64,000 nucleotides of DNA from Aureimonas sp. ME7 (GCF_903970965.1 NZ_CAJCKW010000009.1:124001-188000); one strand, 5' to 3'; positions 20,755-34,884 are shown, numbered from the stretch's first letter. Program-made: numbers and translations. Notes: a model not told the origin generated them from the sequence alone.

Positions 20755-22603
20755 GCGGCTCGAAACCCTGGCGGAAAGCCACGGAATCCAGACGCGATAC
20801 GTGTCGGAACTCGGCGAGCCGAAGCGGATCGACGACGCGGCGAAGTCCGGCCTCCTCAAGGTGTTGAAGGTCGATCCCGAAGGGGGCGAGCACGGCGAGT
20901 TCGAGCATGCCGAGCATCGCCCGAGCCTGGCCTGCGCGGTGCCCGAGCACCTTCGCGGGCGCCGCGCGTGGGGTGTGACCTGCCAGCTTTATTCGCTGCG
21001 CTCGCACCGCAATCTCGGCATCGGCGACTTCGAGGATCTGGCGCGGCTGGCCGAGATCGCGTCGGTGGAAGGCGCGAGCTTCGTCGGCGTCAATCCGCTG
21101 CACGCGCTGTTTCTGGCCGATCCCGGCCGCTACAGCCCGTATTCGCCCTCGACGCGTCGCTTCCTCAACCCGTTCTATCTGGCGATCGACGCGCTACCGG
21201 GCGGGCTTGAGGTCGTCGATGCGGCACGAGGGGAGGCGGATGTCTTCGAGGGGCTGGACGGCGAACTCGTGGATTACGGCGCGGTCGGTGCGCTGAAGGG
21301 GCGTCTCCTGCGCGCCGTCTTCGATACGTTGCGCGCGACGCTGGACGGCGACGGCGATTTCCGAGCCTTTCTGGAAAAGGGCGGCGACGCGCTGCGCGAC
21401 TTCGCGCTGTTCGAGGCGATCTCGCACCGCATGCGCGCCGAAGGCGGCAGCGCCGGCTGGCACAACTGGCCGGACGCGTTCCACGCGCGCGGCGGCGAAA
21501 CGGTGCGCGCTTTCGAGGCGGCCCACGCGGACGACGTTCGCTTTCACGAATGGTTGCAGTTCGAATGCGACCGGCAGCTGGGCGCCGCGCAAGCTCGCGC
21601 CAAGGCGGCCGGCATGGCGATCGGCCTCTACCTCGATTTCGCCGTCGGCGTTTCGCCGGACGGCGCGGAAACCTGGGCCGACCCCGAACTGACGGTGCGC
21701 GACGCGCGCGTCGGCTCGCCGCCCGACATGTTCAACTCGGCGGGGCAGGACTGGGGTCTGGCGCCCCTGTCGCCGCGCGCGCTGGCCGAGCGGCACTATG
21801 CCCCGCTTTCGGCCGCCTATGACGGGCTGATGGAGCATGCGGGCGCGATCCGCATCGATCACGCGATGGGGCTCGCCCGCCTGTGGTGGATCCCGGAGGG
21901 CGTCTCGTCGAAGGACGGCGGCTATGTCCGCTATCCGCTGGGCGAGATGGTGGACGCGGTCGCCCGGGTGTCGCAGGACACGTCCTGTCTCGTGATCGGC
22001 GAGGATCTGGGCACCGTGCCCGAGGGATTCCGCGATACGATGCTGGATTCCAACATCCTGTCCTACAAGGTGCTCTACTTCGAGCGTTGGAAGGACGGGC
22101 TGTTCAAGGCGACGGGCGAGTATCCCGAGCGTTCTCTCGCCTGCATCTCGACCCACGATCTGGCGACGCTCGCCGGCTGGTGGCAGGGCGCCGACATCCG
22201 CCTTCGCGCCGAGACCGGGCGCCAGGACGAGGCGGCGACGGAGCGCGACCTCAAGGAGCGCGAGCGCGACCGGCAGACGCTTCTGGCCGCCCTGCGCCAC
22301 GAGAACCTGTTGCCACCCGAACTCGTTTCGGCAGCCGAGGGCAAGGCCGACCTCCCATCCGCGCTCGACGAGGAGCTGGCGCTCGCCGTCCACCGCTTCG
22401 GCGCGCGCACGCGCTCCATGCTCTTCGCCGTTCAGATGGAGGACATGATCCTCTCCCAAAAGCAGCCGAACCTGCCCGGCACGATGGACGAATATCCCAA
22501 TTGGCGCATCCGCTCCGACATCCTCCTCGAGGATCTCGGAGCCGACGAGCGCTTCCAGACGATGGCGCGCGCCATGCGCCTTGAGAGACCGGAGATCGCA
22601 TGA
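20744..22603 (+). CDS. malQ: 4-alpha-glucanotransferase MalQ
   Basis: GH77 amylomaltase/disproportionating enzyme, 619 residues. It transfers glucan segments between maltodextrins and can recycle short leftovers from TreY/TreZ or release glucose and maltose. The nucleophile is Asp372 in IRIDHAMGL and the acid/base Glu420 in VIGEDLGTVP. It overlaps treZ by 11 bases and treY by 4. Placement between treZ and treY indicates coordinated expression of the glucan-to-trehalose route. Confidence 0.93.
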   Translation: MTSERLETLAESHGIQTRYVSELGEPKRIDDAAKSGLLKVLKVDPEGGEHGEFEHAEHRPSLACAVPEHLRGRRAWGVTCQLYSLRSHRNLGIGDFEDLARLAEIASVEGASFVGVNPLHALFLADPGRYSPYSPSTRRFLNPFYLAIDALPGGLEVVDAARGEADVFEGLDGELVDYGAVGALKGRLLRAVFDTLRATLDGDGDFRAFLEKGGDALRDFALFEAISHRMRAEGGSAGWHNWPDAFHARGGETVRAFEAAHADDVRFHEWLQFECDRQLGAAQARAKAAGMAIGLYLDFAVGVSPDGAETWADPELTVRDARVGSPPDMFNSAGQDWGLAPLSPRALAERHYAPLSAAYDGLMEHAGAIRIDHAMGLARLWWIPEGVSSKDGGYVRYPLGEMVDAVARVSQDTSCLVIGEDLGTVPEGFRDTMLDSNILSYKVLYFERWKDGLFKATGEYPERSLACISTHDLATLAGWWQGADIRLRAETGRQDEAATERDLKERERDRQTLLAALRHENLLPPELVSAAEGKADLPSALDEELALAVHRFGARTRSMLFAVQMEDMILSQKQPNLPGTMDEYPNWRIRSDILLEDLGADERFQTMARAMRLERPEIA

Positions 22604-25308
22604 GCCGTCCGCTCGTCGCCACCTATCGCCTTCAGTTCCGGGAGGGCACCGGGTTCGGGGAGGCCCGGGACCTGATCCCCTATATGAAGACGCTGGGGGT
22701 CAGCCATCTCTACGCCTCGCCGATCTTCTCGGCCTCGCCGGGCTCCACCCACGGCTACGACGTCGTGGACTACAACCATTTCGAGGAGGACCTCGGCGGC
22801 GACAAAGGCTTCAACGGCTTGAGCGACGCGCTGATGGCGGCCGATCTCGGGCTGATGCTCGACTTCGTGCCCAACCACATGGGCGTGTCACCCGAGAATG
22901 CCTGGTGGGAGGATGTCCTGCGCTGGGGGCGCGACAGCCACTTCGCCCAGACCTTCGATATTTCCTGGGAAGCCGAGAAGATCCTCGTGCCGACGCTCGG
23001 CAAGCCCTACGGTGAGGCGCTGAAAGAGGGCGATCTCACCGTCGTCTACAACGAGGCGCGCCGCGAGCTGCGCTTTTCGGCGGGCGGTTACGAACTGCCG
23101 ATCGATCCGCGAACGCTCAGCCACGTCTTCGCCTTCGTGGAGCATGGCGAGCGCGAGCGCATGGTGCGTCGCTTTTCCGCCGCCGTTCCGGCGGACGGCG
23201 AGGAGCTGAACGAGCGCTTCGCAGAGCATGTCGCGGACGCGAGCTTCCTCGCCGCGCTCAAGGCCGGCGTCGAGGCGATCAACGCCGATAGGCAAGCGCT
23301 GCACGCCCTGCACGAGGCGCAGACCTGGCGCCTCGCCTGGTGGCGTCTGGCGCGAGAGAAGCTGTCCTATCGCCGTTTCTTCGAGATCGCCGACCTCATC
23401 GGCGTGCGCCAGGAAATGCGCCGCGTCTTCCGCGAGTCGCACCGCACCATCCTGCGCCTCGCCCGCGAGCGCCGGCTCGACGGCATCCGCATCGACCATG
23501 TGGACGGCGTCGCCGACCCGAAGAACTACCTCGCCGACCTCCATCAGGCCTTCGAGGCGATCGGGCGCGACGTCACGATCCATGTCGAGAAGATCCTGAC
23601 CGGGCCGGAGCGGCTCCGCCGATCCTGGAACATCGAGGGCACCACGGGTTACGAGTTCATCTCGGCGGTGGCCGGCCTTTATGTCGACGCGTCGAAGGAA
23701 GATGCGATGACGGACGCCTACGAGGCGTTCCTCGGCGAGGCGGAGGACCTTCGCCAGATGATCGTCGAGCAGAAGCGGCTGATCTTCACCCACAATCTCG
23801 CGGGCGAACTCGCCTTCCTCACCGACGAGGCGCTGAGCGTCGCCGCGCGCGATCTCGACACGCGCGACTTCGGGCGCGATGCGATGACGCGCTCGATCGT
23901 CGAGGTCGCGGCGGCGCTTCCGGTCTACCGTACCTATGCGAGCGTCGACGGCGTTCCGGACGACGATGTGAAGGTGATCGACGATGCGGTGACCTTGGCG
24001 CAGTCGCGCCGCGAGGTCGAGGCCGACCGCCCCGTCGCCTTCGTCGGCCGCCTCCTGAAGCTCGACTTCGAGGACGGGCGCGACGTGACGGGCGCGCTCA
24101 ACTTCACCCGTCGCTTCCAGCAGACGACGGGCGCGGTGATGGCGAAGGCCGTCGAGGACACGACCTTCTATCGCTACAACCGCCTGATCGCGCTGAACGA
24201 GGTCGGCGGCGAGCCGGATCACTACGGTGCCGACGTCGCCGCCTTCCACGAGGCGATGGCGATCCGCTCGGAGGACCAGCCCGAAGGCCTGATGGCCTCG
24301 TCCACCCACGACACCAAGCGCGGCGAGGACGCGCGCGCGCGCATCTACGCCCTCTCGGAAGCGCCTGAGACCTGGAACGAGATCGTCGCCAAGGCCTCCG
24401 CCACGCTCCAACCTTGGCGCCAGCCGGTCGGCGAGGATCTCGTGTCCCCCGATCCCGCGTCCGAATGGGGCTTCTACCAGGCGCTCCTCGGCGTGCTTCC
24501 GGCCGATCTCGACCCGTCGGACTCGGAGGTGCGCGAGAACGTGTCGAAGCGCCTCGTCGCCTTCGTGGAAAAGGCCGCGCGCGAGGCCAAGCGCTACACG
24601 ACCTGGACCGCGCCCGCCGAGGACTACGAGAGCGCGCTGAAGGGCTTCGTCGAGGCGGCGCTGTCGAAGGCGGAAAGCGGCGAGTTCCTGGAAGGGTTCT
24701 GGCGCGAGGTTCAGCCCTTCGTCGTTGCCGGCGCGCTGACTTCGCTTTCGCAGACGCTGATCAAGCTGACGGCGCCGGGTGTGCCCGACATCTACCAGGG
24801 CACCGAGTTCTACGATCTCAGCCTCGTCGACCCGGACAACCGGCGCGCCATCGACTTCAAGGCGCGCGCGGACGCGATGACGGACGGGCACGGCGTCGCC
24901 GAAGCCTTGCCGCACTGGCGCGACGGGCGGGTGAAGGCGAAGCTCACGGCGGCCGCGCTCAAGGCCCGCATCCAGGCGCCGGCGCTCTTCACCACCGGGC
25001 GCTACGTTCCGTTGGAGGTGACGGGCGAGAAGAGCGATCATGTGGTCGCCTTCGCGCGCGCCGACGACGAGGGGCGCTTTGCCGTCGTCGTCGCACCGCG
25101 CCTGTCGCTGGCTCTCCTCGGCCGTGAGGCGAGCGTTCCGATGCCCGAGGCGTCCGCATGGGGCGATACGGCGATCAAGCTGCCCTCGCAGATGTCGGGT
25201 GCCCGGTTCGAGGACATCCTGAACCTCAAGCCGGTGGCGGGCGCGGGCTCGCTGAGGCTTGCCGATATCCTCGCGGACCTGCCGGTCGCGCTACTGGTTG
25301 CGGAATAG
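22600..25308 (+). CDS. treY: Malto-oligosyltrehalose synthase TreY
   Basis: Isomerises the reducing-end alpha-1,4 bond of maltodextrins to the alpha,alpha-1,1 bond, giving malto-oligosyltrehalose. 902 residues, in the usual range. The N-terminus ATYRLQF and [16 protein letters not shown] are TreY signatures. The nucleophile is Asp299 in [12 protein letters not shown] and the acid/base Glu330 in [10 protein letters not shown]. The start overlaps the malQ stop (ATGA). Confidence 0.94.
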   Translation: MSRPLVATYRLQFREGTGFGEARDLIPYMKTLGVSHLYASPIFSASPGSTHGYDVVDYNHFEEDLGGDKGFNGLSDALMAADLGLMLDFVPNHMGVSPENAWWEDVLRWGRDSHFAQTFDISWEAEKILVPTLGKPYGEALKEGDLTVVYNEARRELRFSAGGYELPIDPRTLSHVFAFVEHGERERMVRRFSAAVPADGEELNERFAEHVADASFLAALKAGVEAINADRQALHALHEAQTWRLAWWRLAREKLSYRRFFEIADLIGVRQEMRRVFRESHRTILRLARERRLDGIRIDHVDGVADPKNYLADLHQAFEAIGRDVTIHVEKILTGPERLRRSWNIEGTTGYEFISAVAGLYVDASKEDAMTDAYEAFLGEAEDLRQMIVEQKRLIFTHNLAGELAFLTDEALSVAARDLDTRDFGRDAMTRSIVEVAAALPVYRTYASVDGVPDDDVKVIDDAVTLAQSRREVEADRPVAFVGRLLKLDFEDGRDVTGALNFTRRFQQTTGAVMAKAVEDTTFYRYNRLIALNEVGGEPDHYGADVAAFHEAMAIRSEDQPEGLMASSTHDTKRGEDARARIYALSEAPETWNEIVAKASATLQPWRQPVGEDLVSPDPASEWGFYQALLGVLPADLDPSDSEVRENVSKRLVAFVEKAAREAKRYTTWTAPAEDYESALKGFVEAALSKAESGEFLEGFWREVQPFVVAGALTSLSQTLIKLTAPGVPDIYQGTEFYDLSLVDPDNRRAIDFKARADAMTDGHGVAEALPHWRDGRVKAKLTAAALKARIQAPALFTTGRYVPLEVTGEKSDHVVAFARADDEGRFAVVVAPRLSLALLGREASVPMPEASAWGDTAIKLPSQMSGARFEDILNLKPVAGAGSLRLADILADLPVALLVAE

Positions 25309-25327
25309 AAGCCGAAGGGGACTGCCC

Positions 25328-26113
25328 GTGCCGATCCGAACCGTGGTCTGGAACGAGTTTCTGCATGAACACGAGAACGAGGCCGTTCGGGGGATCTACC
25401 CCGACGGCATCCACCGCACGATCGCGGGCGCGCTGAATGCTGGGGAGGGGATCGAGGCGACGACCGCGACGCTGGAAGAGCCCGAGCATGGGCTTGCCCA
25501 GGCGCGGTTGGACGAGACCGACGTCCTCGTCTGGTGGGGACACAAGGCGCACGGTCGCGTGTCCGACGAGGTGGTGGAGCGCGTCGCGCAGCGCGTTCAC
25601 GAAGGAATGGGGCTTCTGGTTCTCCATTCCGGCCATTTCTCGAAGATCTTCAAGCGCCTGATGGGCACGCCTTGCTCGCTTCGCTGGCGCGAGGCGGGCG
25701 AGCGCGAGCGGCTCTGGGTGATCAATCCGTCCCATCCGATCGCGCACGGGATCGATCGCGCGATCGAACTGCCGAACTCGGAGATGTACGGTGAGCCCTT
25801 CCTCGTCCCGGAGCCGCTGGAGACGGTGTTCGTGTCCTGGTTCGAAGGGGGCGAGGTGTTCCGCTCCGGCCTGACGTATCGGCGCGGGGCGGGCAACGTG
25901 TTCTATTTCGAGCCGGGGCACGAGACCTATCCGATCTACCACGACCGGCAGATCCAGACCGTCCTGCGCAATGCGGTGCGCTGGGCCTACAACCCCGCCA
26001 GACCTTGGAAGGACGTCGCGAACGCGCCCAACGTTCCGGTCGAGGCCGCGCGCGAGCCGATCGAGCGGAAGGGCCTGTCGCTGCACCAAGCCGGCGAGGC
26101 CGGCTATCGATGA
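25328..26113 (+). CDS. thuA: ThuA domain protein (trehalose utilisation)
   Basis: 261 residues from GTG 25328, which follows GAAGGGGA. Class I glutamine-amidotransferase-like ThuA fold, with [11 protein letters not shown], a [12 protein letters not shown] segment and [13 protein letters not shown] near the end. In rhizobia ThuA and ThuB act with a transporter to oxidise trehalose towards 3-keto-trehalose. Here the pair sits directly behind the trehalose-forming genes and no thuEFGK transporter is visible. Its stop overlaps the thuB start. Confidence 0.85.
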   Translation: MPIRTVVWNEFLHEHENEAVRGIYPDGIHRTIAGALNAGEGIEATTATLEEPEHGLAQARLDETDVLVWWGHKAHGRVSDEVVERVAQRVHEGMGLLVLHSGHFSKIFKRLMGTPCSLRWREAGERERLWVINPSHPIAHGIDRAIELPNSEMYGEPFLVPEPLETVFVSWFEGGEVFRSGLTYRRGAGNVFYFEPGHETYPIYHDRQIQTVLRNAVRWAYNPARPWKDVANAPNVPVEAAREPIERKGLSLHQAGEAGYR

Positions 26114-27168
26114 GCGCCGACCGGCGGATCCTGATCCTCGGGACCGGCTCCATCGCCCATCGCCATGCCGAGCACTTCGCCGCCATACCGGGCTGCCGGC
26201 TGGCGGCGGCCGTCGATACGAATGAGGCACGGGCGAAAGCCTTCGCCGAGCGGCACGCGATCCCCCAAGCTTTCGGCTCGCTGGAAGCGGCGATCGCCTG
26301 GGGGGCGTTCGACGCGGCGGTGAACTCGACGCCGGACGGCGCGCACAGGGCGACGACGCTGCAACTGATCGCAGCGGGAAAGCCGGTGTTCTGCGAGAAG
26401 CCGCTGGCGCTGAGCCACGCCGACGCTTTGGAGATGACGGAGGCGGCGGAGCGCGCCGGGCTCGTCAACATGGTCAACCTCACCTATCGCAACGCGCATG
26501 CCGTCCAGATGGCGCGGCGCATGGTGGAAGAAGGGCGGATCGGCGAAATCCGGCACTTCGAGGCGAGCTATCTGCAAAGCTGGCTCACCGCCCGCCACTG
26601 GGGCGACTGGCGCACCGACGAGCGCTGGCTCTGGCGCCTGTCGTCAGGCCACGGCTCCAAGGGTGTTCTCGGCGACATCGGCATCCACATCCTCGATTTC
26701 GTCTGTTTCGGAATGGGACTGGACGTCGCTGCCCTCCAGGCGCGGATGAAGACCTTTCCCAAAGTCGAGGGCGACGTGATCGGGCCCTATGTTCTCGACG
26801 TCAACGACAGCGTGGTGATCACAGTCGAGATGGGCAACGGCGCCCTCGGCACGATCGGCATGAGTCGCTACGCCACCGGCAAGCTCAACGACCTGAACCT
26901 CGCGATCTACGGCGAAACGGGCGCCCTGCGCATCTGGGCGAACCATGCGGACTCGCGCCTCGAAGCATGTCTCGGGCGGGACATCGAAACGCAGACCTGG
27001 GTCAAAGTGGAATGCCCGGCGACCCCGCGCAACGAGCATCGCTTTGCCGCTGCCCTGGCGACCGGCCGGAACGGACAGCCGGACTTCCGGCATGCCGCCG
27101 CGCTCCAGAAGCTTCTCGATTTTTGCTTCGTGTCGGACCGCGAGAGACGGATGCTGCCGGTCGAATGA
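26110..27168 (+). CDS. thuB: Gfo/Idh/MocA family dehydrogenase, ThuB-like
   Basis: 352 residues. Rossmann nucleotide motif GTGSIAHRH at the N-terminus, [11 protein letters not shown] (family EKP motif) at ~residue 99, and a C-terminal alpha/beta substrate domain with [10 protein letters not shown]. Probably an NAD(P)-linked oxidoreductase acting on trehalose or its derivatives together with ThuA. It is the last gene of the treZ-malQ-treY-thuA-thuB run; its start overlaps the thuA stop by 4 bases. Confidence 0.83.
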   Translation: MSADRRILILGTGSIAHRHAEHFAAIPGCRLAAAVDTNEARAKAFAERHAIPQAFGSLEAAIAWGAFDAAVNSTPDGAHRATTLQLIAAGKPVFCEKPLALSHADALEMTEAAERAGLVNMVNLTYRNAHAVQMARRMVEEGRIGEIRHFEASYLQSWLTARHWGDWRTDERWLWRLSSGHGSKGVLGDIGIHILDFVCFGMGLDVAALQARMKTFPKVEGDVIGPYVLDVNDSVVITVEMGNGALGTIGMSRYATGKLNDLNLAIYGETGALRIWANHADSRLEACLGRDIETQTWVKVECPATPRNEHRFAAALATGRNGQPDFRHAAALQKLLDFCFVSDRERRMLPVE

Positions 27169-27463
27169 GTGTTCGGCCACGGTGCCGGTTTCTTTTCGAG
27201 AACACGCCGTTTCCATCGTTTTGCCGCAATGAATCACGGCAGAGAAAGGCGATCACGCGCCGTGCCGCGTGGTAAGAGAAGATGATCGGAATCAGCGGTT
27301 TGGCGCCGTTGCGAAGGGTGGCTTAAAGGTTTTATCAACCCCCTTGCGCGATGTTGCGCGTGCCGACCGCCCTCCTTCCGAATACGCGCCCTTATCGGGC
27401 AAACGATCGCCAGATCGCGCACCGGCTCGTTCCCATATCTCGAGATTTCGAAGCCGCTCCGCG
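27169..27463. other. Intergenic region between thuB and the EamA transporter
   Basis: 295 bases, lower in GC than the flanking genes. No convincing gene was seen. It should hold the transporter promoter, but I cannot name one with confidence. Confidence 0.5.
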
Positions 27464-28354
27464 ATGCAAACCGGTATCCTGTTCGCCTTCCTGGCGTACT
27501 TCGCCTATTCCTGCTCCGACGCCGCCGGCAAGGCGTTGGGCCTGACCCTGCCGATCTTCGAGATCGGCTTCTTCGTTTCCCTGTTCGCGCTGGTTCCCGC
27601 GCTCCTGTCCAAGCGGCCGGAAGATAGCTGGCGCCAGATCGTGCGTCCGAAGCGTCCGTGGCTGGTGCTGGCGCGCATGGGCACGGGCACGGTCGGCGGC
27701 ATTACCGCCACCTATGCCTTCATCCACCTGCCGCTGGCGGAGGCCTACTCGCTCATCTTCCTCCTGCCGCTCTTCGTCGCGGTGCTTTCGGCCCTGTTCC
27801 TGAAGGAAGTGGTGGGACTGGGACGCTGGGCCTCTCTGCTGGGAGGGCTGGCCGGCGTTCTTCTCGTGGTGCGCCCGGGCTTCAACGCCCTGACGCTTGG
27901 CCATCTGGCGGCTCTCGTCTGCGCCATGGTCGGTGCCCTGACGGTGATCCTTCTGCGCACGCTCGGGCCGACCGAGAAGCGTCTGACGCTGGTCGGCGCC
28001 GTCCTGACGGCCGGTGTGGTGGTGAACGGCGTCCTGATGGTTCCCAGCTTCAAAGTGCCGACGCTCGCCGATCTTCCGCTTCTCGTCTTCGGCGGCGCGT
28101 GCCTCGGCGTCGGCCATATCGCCATCGTCATGGCGGCGCGCATCACCCCGGCGAGCCGTATCGCGCCCACCCAGTACAGCCAGATCGTGTGGGCGGCCGT
28201 GATCGGTGCCCTGTTCTTCGGCGAGTTCCCCGATCCGGTCGCGGTCGGCGGCATGGCGCTCGTCGGCTTCTGCGGTCTGGCGACGCTCGGCGGCAACAGC
28301 CAGGCGACGCGCCCCGCCAGCCGCACTTGGCGCACGCGCCTCCTGCGGGCCTGA
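27464..28354 (+). CDS. EamA/DMT-family membrane transporter
   Basis: 296 residues with about ten hydrophobic segments arranged as two EamA repeats. The first begins FAFLAYFAYSCSDAAGKAL and the second LAALVCAMVGALTVILLRT. Members export metabolites or amino acids; the substrate is not inferable. ATG 27464 is the first start giving the usual N-terminal helix; an in-frame upstream extension (from 27269) is not hydrophobic and was rejected. A terminator follows. Confidence 0.83.
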   Translation: MQTGILFAFLAYFAYSCSDAAGKALGLTLPIFEIGFFVSLFALVPALLSKRPEDSWRQIVRPKRPWLVLARMGTGTVGGITATYAFIHLPLAEAYSLIFLLPLFVAVLSALFLKEVVGLGRWASLLGGLAGVLLVVRPGFNALTLGHLAALVCAMVGALTVILLRTLGPTEKRLTLVGAVLTAGVVVNGVLMVPSFKVPTLADLPLLVFGGACLGVGHIAIVMAARITPASRIAPTQYSQIVWAAVIGALFFGEFPDPVAVGGMALVGFCGLATLGGNSQATRPASRTWRTRLLRA

Positions 28355-28380
28355 TCCTCGTCCCCATATTCGCCATACCC

Positions 28381-28415
28381 GAAGGCCCGCCGAGCGTATC
28401 GCCCGGCGGGCCTTC
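28381..28415 (+). terminator. Intrinsic terminator after the EamA transporter
   Basis: A 12-bp perfect stem GAAGGCCCGCCG/CGGCGGGCCTTC with an 11-base loop, ending in TTC-TTCG, 26 bases after the stop. Confidence 0.7.
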
Positions 28416-28477
28416 TTCGTGGGAACGAAATGCCATAATCGGGCCCTTCGGCTTTCCGAAGGAGACATCCGATACCC

Positions 28478-28873
28478 ATGGCCAAGCTTATCCATTCGAT
28501 GATCCGCGTCCTCGACGAGTCGCGTTCGCTCGCCTTCTACCGGACGGCGTTCGACCTCGAGGTCGCGGACCGGCTCGACTTCGACGGGTTCACATTGCTC
28601 TACCTGTCGAACGGCGAAACCGGCTTCGAACTCGAACTGACGGTCAACAAGGAACGCACCGCGCCTTACGACCTTGGCGACGGCTACGGTCATCTCGCCG
28701 TCGGCGTCGTCGATCTCGAAGCCGAGCATCGGCGCTTCGAGGCTGCCGGCCTCGGGCCGCAGCCGATCCGCGAACTGTCGGCATCTGGCGGCGGCAAGGC
28801 TCGCTTCTTCTTCGTGTCCGATCCCGATGGATATCGGATCGAAGTCCTGGAACGGAGCTGGCGCTTCCGCTGA
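28478..28873 (+). CDS. gloA: Lactoylglutathione lyase (glyoxalase I)
   Basis: 131 residues, VOC fold. Converts the methylglyoxal-glutathione hemithioacetal to S-lactoylglutathione. Expected metal ligands are His in LIHSMIRV, Glu in FELELTVN, His in GYGHLAVGV and Glu in YRIEVLER. SRSLAFYRTAF matches the family N-terminus. An AAGGAGA ribosome site precedes ATG 28478. Confidence 0.92.
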   Translation: MAKLIHSMIRVLDESRSLAFYRTAFDLEVADRLDFDGFTLLYLSNGETGFELELTVNKERTAPYDLGDGYGHLAVGVVDLEAEHRRFEAAGLGPQPIRELSASGGGKARFFFVSDPDGYRIEVLERSWRFR

Positions 28874-28999
28874 CGATCCGGTCGGGCCGCCACCTGTCGA
28901 GAACCTGTCACACCGGTCGCTTGCTGCATTGCACTCGAACCGTCATTGGCATTACCTCTTCCCCCGCGCGTTCGGCGTGTGACTCGGGGGAGTGCAAAG

Positions 29000-32464
<3,465 letters not shown>

Positions 32465-32490
32465 GCGCCCCTCCCAATCGCCTATTTGAC

Positions 32491-32510
32491 GAAACGTGCA
32501 GAAACGTGCA
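32491..32510 (+). promoter_or_regulatory. Perfect tandem 10-bp repeat, candidate DeoR operator
   Basis: Two exact head-to-tail copies of GAAACGTGCA lie 30 bases before the DeoR-family gene. DeoR-type regulators often bind direct repeats containing TTTCG-like cores; the complement of this unit contains CGTTTC. Autoregulation is the likely role. Confidence 0.55.
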
Positions 32511-32540
32511 GATGGGGGCTCCTTTCTTGAGGAGCATCCC

Positions 32541-33389
32541 ATGGGCGAGGCGACGCCGCATCTTTTGGCCCGGCAACGACAGGCCGTGATCCGCGAATGG
32601 CTGCAGCGGGACGGGCGCGTTGTGGCGGCAGAGCTTTCCGCGAACTTCGGCGTGTCCGACGATACGGTGCGCCGGGACCTGCGCGAACTTGCGGCCTCGG
32701 GCGAATGCCGGCGTGTCTATGGCGGCGCCCTGCCGTTCGCACCCGATGGCGGATCGTTCAAGAACCGGCAGGACCAGGACAAAAGCCGCAAGCTCCTACT
32801 CGGACGCGCCATCGCCTCCACCTTCGAGCCCGGGTCGACGATCTTCATCGACGCTGGCTCGACCAACCTCGCCGTGGCGGAGGCTCTGCCGTCCGGCCTC
32901 GGCCTGACCATCGTCACCAACACGCCGGCGATCGCCTGCACGCTGGCGGAGCGTTCGGGCACCACCGTCGTGATGCTGGGCGGGCGCTTCGACGGGCGAA
33001 GCGGCGCCTGCCTCGGCGCGCAGACGCTGCGCGAGGCGGAGCGGATCCGCCCATCGGTACTGGTTCTGGGCGCCTGCGGCATCGATGCCGAGGCCGGCAT
33101 CACCACGCACGACCTCGAGGAAGCCGACCTGAAGGCCTCGCTCGCGTCCCGCGCGGAGACGATCGCGGTGGCCGCCACCAACGACAAGATCGGCACGGCC
33201 GCCTCCTTCGTCGTCGCCGCGCTGGATCGTCGGCTGCGCCTGTTCGTCGAGCCGGACTGTGACGCGGCCGCCCTGACGCCCTTCGAGGCGCAGGGCTTGC
33301 GGGTGCTGCGCGCCGAGGAGGCGGCGTCCGAGACATCCATCGCCCGTCGCCGCACGGGAGCCCCCGTTTCGCAAGGAGCTTTGCGATGA
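32541..33389 (+). CDS. DeoR/GlpR-family transcriptional regulator
   Basis: 282 residues. The N-terminal helix-turn-helix is RQAVIREWLQRDGRVVAAEL...SDDTVRRDLREL (~10-60). The C-terminal DeoRC sugar-phosphate sensor has DAGSTNLAVAEAL and VTNTPAIACTLAE and ends with TNDKIG. ATG 32541 follows TTGAGGAG. The stop overlaps the MFS start (ATGA), so the regulator and transporter form a two-gene operon; the effector is unknown. Confidence 0.87.
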   Translation: MGEATPHLLARQRQAVIREWLQRDGRVVAAELSANFGVSDDTVRRDLRELAASGECRRVYGGALPFAPDGGSFKNRQDQDKSRKLLLGRAIASTFEPGSTIFIDAGSTNLAVAEALPSGLGLTIVTNTPAIACTLAERSGTTVVMLGGRFDGRSGACLGAQTLREAERIRPSVLVLGACGIDAEAGITTHDLEEADLKASLASRAETIAVAATNDKIGTAASFVVAALDRRLRLFVEPDCDAAALTPFEAQGLRVLRAEEAASETSIARRRTGAPVSQGALR

Positions 33390-34600
33390 GTACCGACGTC
33401 GCTCGAATGCCCGCCGCGATCACGGGCGTCTGGCCGCGGCAAAGGCTGGCCGTGGCGGGAGCATTTCTGGCCAACGGTTTCGTCATGGGAAGCTGGGCGC
33501 CGCAGATCCCGGTTCTAGCCGGACGGCTCGGCTTGTCGGAAACCCATCTCGGGTTTCTGATCCTCGCCTTCGGCATCGGTGCGGTGCTGGCCATGCCGGT
33601 TCTGGGAGCGGCGACCGCCCGGTTCGGCTCGCGAACCTCGACTCTCGTCCTGCACGCGCTGCTGGCGCTTTCGCTGCTTCCGCTGGTATGGGCCCCAACG
33701 CCGCTGGCGGCCGGGGCGGCGATCCTTTTCTTCGGCGCGTCGATGGGCGGGATGGACGTCGCGATGAACGCCAACGCGGTGAGCGTCGAACGGCGCATGC
33801 CGCGCGCCATCATGTCGTCCTGCCACGGTTTCTGGTCGATCGGTGGGTTCCTGGGGGCGGCGTCGGGCGGCGTCCTGATCGAGGCGCTCGGGGCGATCGG
33901 GCATCTCGCCCTGGTTTCCGTTCTGCTTCTCGTTCTTCTCGTGCCGATCGCTCGAAACATGCTGGAGGACGTCGCCGCGACCCATTCGGATGCTCGCCAC
34001 GACGCGTCGCTTACACCAAGCGGGACGGGAGCCGGCGGCGCGAAGCTTGCCGTGGTCGGCATCGGGCTCTGCGCGCTGTTCGGCATGGTGCCGGAAGGAG
34101 CGACCATCGACTGGAGCGCGATTCACCTCCGGCAGGATCTGGGCGTCGACATCGCGCTGTCGGGTCTTGCCTTCGCCGCCTTTTCCGCGGTGATGGCCCT
34201 GTTCCGGTTCTTGGGGGACGGCATTCGCGACCGTCTCGGCGCGACGCGCACATTGCGCTATTCCTGCGGCGCTGGCATCGCGGCGCTTCTCGTGATCGGA
34301 CTGGCGCCGAACCTCGCCGTCTCGATCCTCGGTTTCGCGCTGCTCGGGGTCGGACTGTCCAACATCGCGCCGATCGCCTTTTCGGCCGCCGGCAACGTGC
34401 CCGGTCTGAAGCCTGGCGTCGGCATCTCGATCGCCACCACGATCGGCTATTCCGGAATTCTGATCGCCCCGTCCGCGATCGGCTTCTTCGCCGAGCGCTT
34501 CGGCTTTTCGGCGGTGTTCCTCGGTCTCAGCGGATGCCTCGTGGCGATCCTGTTCCTGTCCGGCCTCATGCGCGGCGCCGACCGCCAGCCCGGAAGCTGA
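33386..34600 (+). CDS. MFS transporter
   Basis: 404 residues with about twelve hydrophobic segments. The N-half has GSWAPQIPVLAGRLGLSETHLG, resembling the YbjJ-like MFS group. Coupled to the upstream DeoR regulator by a 4-base overlap, which suggests uptake or export of the compound sensed by it. Substrate not recognisable. Confidence 0.83.
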   Translation: MSTDVARMPAAITGVWPRQRLAVAGAFLANGFVMGSWAPQIPVLAGRLGLSETHLGFLILAFGIGAVLAMPVLGAATARFGSRTSTLVLHALLALSLLPLVWAPTPLAAGAAILFFGASMGGMDVAMNANAVSVERRMPRAIMSSCHGFWSIGGFLGAASGGVLIEALGAIGHLALVSVLLLVLLVPIARNMLEDVAATHSDARHDASLTPSGTGAGGAKLAVVGIGLCALFGMVPEGATIDWSAIHLRQDLGVDIALSGLAFAAFSAVMALFRFLGDGIRDRLGATRTLRYSCGAGIAALLVIGLAPNLAVSILGFALLGVGLSNIAPIAFSAAGNVPGLKPGVGISIATTIGYSGILIAPSAIGFFAERFGFSAVFLGLSGCLVAILFLSGLMRGADRQPGS

Positions 34601-34630
34601 CGATCGGCGCTGTCGCGGGAGGAGGAACGG

Positions 34631-34789
34631 TCAGATTCGTCCGAGGAGAACCAGGATCAGGACGACGACGAGGAGGAAGCCCAGGATGCCGCTCGGGCCG
34701 TAGCCCCAGGAGCGGGAATAGCCCCAGCCCGGGAAGGCGCCGATCAGAAGCAGGATCAGGACGATGAGAAGAATGGTGCCGATGGGCAT
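34631..34789 (-). CDS. DUF3309-type mini membrane protein
   Basis: 52 residues. Two hydrophobic helices (IGTILLIVLILLLIG and ILGFLLVVVLILVLLG) flank an aromatic glycine-rich turn WGYSRSWGYGPSG, the DUF3309 pattern common in Hyphomicrobiales. A CGGAG ribosome site lies before ATG 34789. No function is established. A related small gene lies 95 bases upstream on the same strand. Confidence 0.75.
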   Translation of the reverse strand: MPIGTILLIVLILLLIGAFPGWGYSRSWGYGPSGILGFLLVVVLILVLLGRI

Positions 34790-34884
34790 GGGAAACTCCG
34801 GCTGAACAAGTGCGTCTACGCCGCTTCAACTTCCCAAACCCGTGATCGGTTCCACGATTTCGGCCCGAATTCGCCTCTTTTCGG

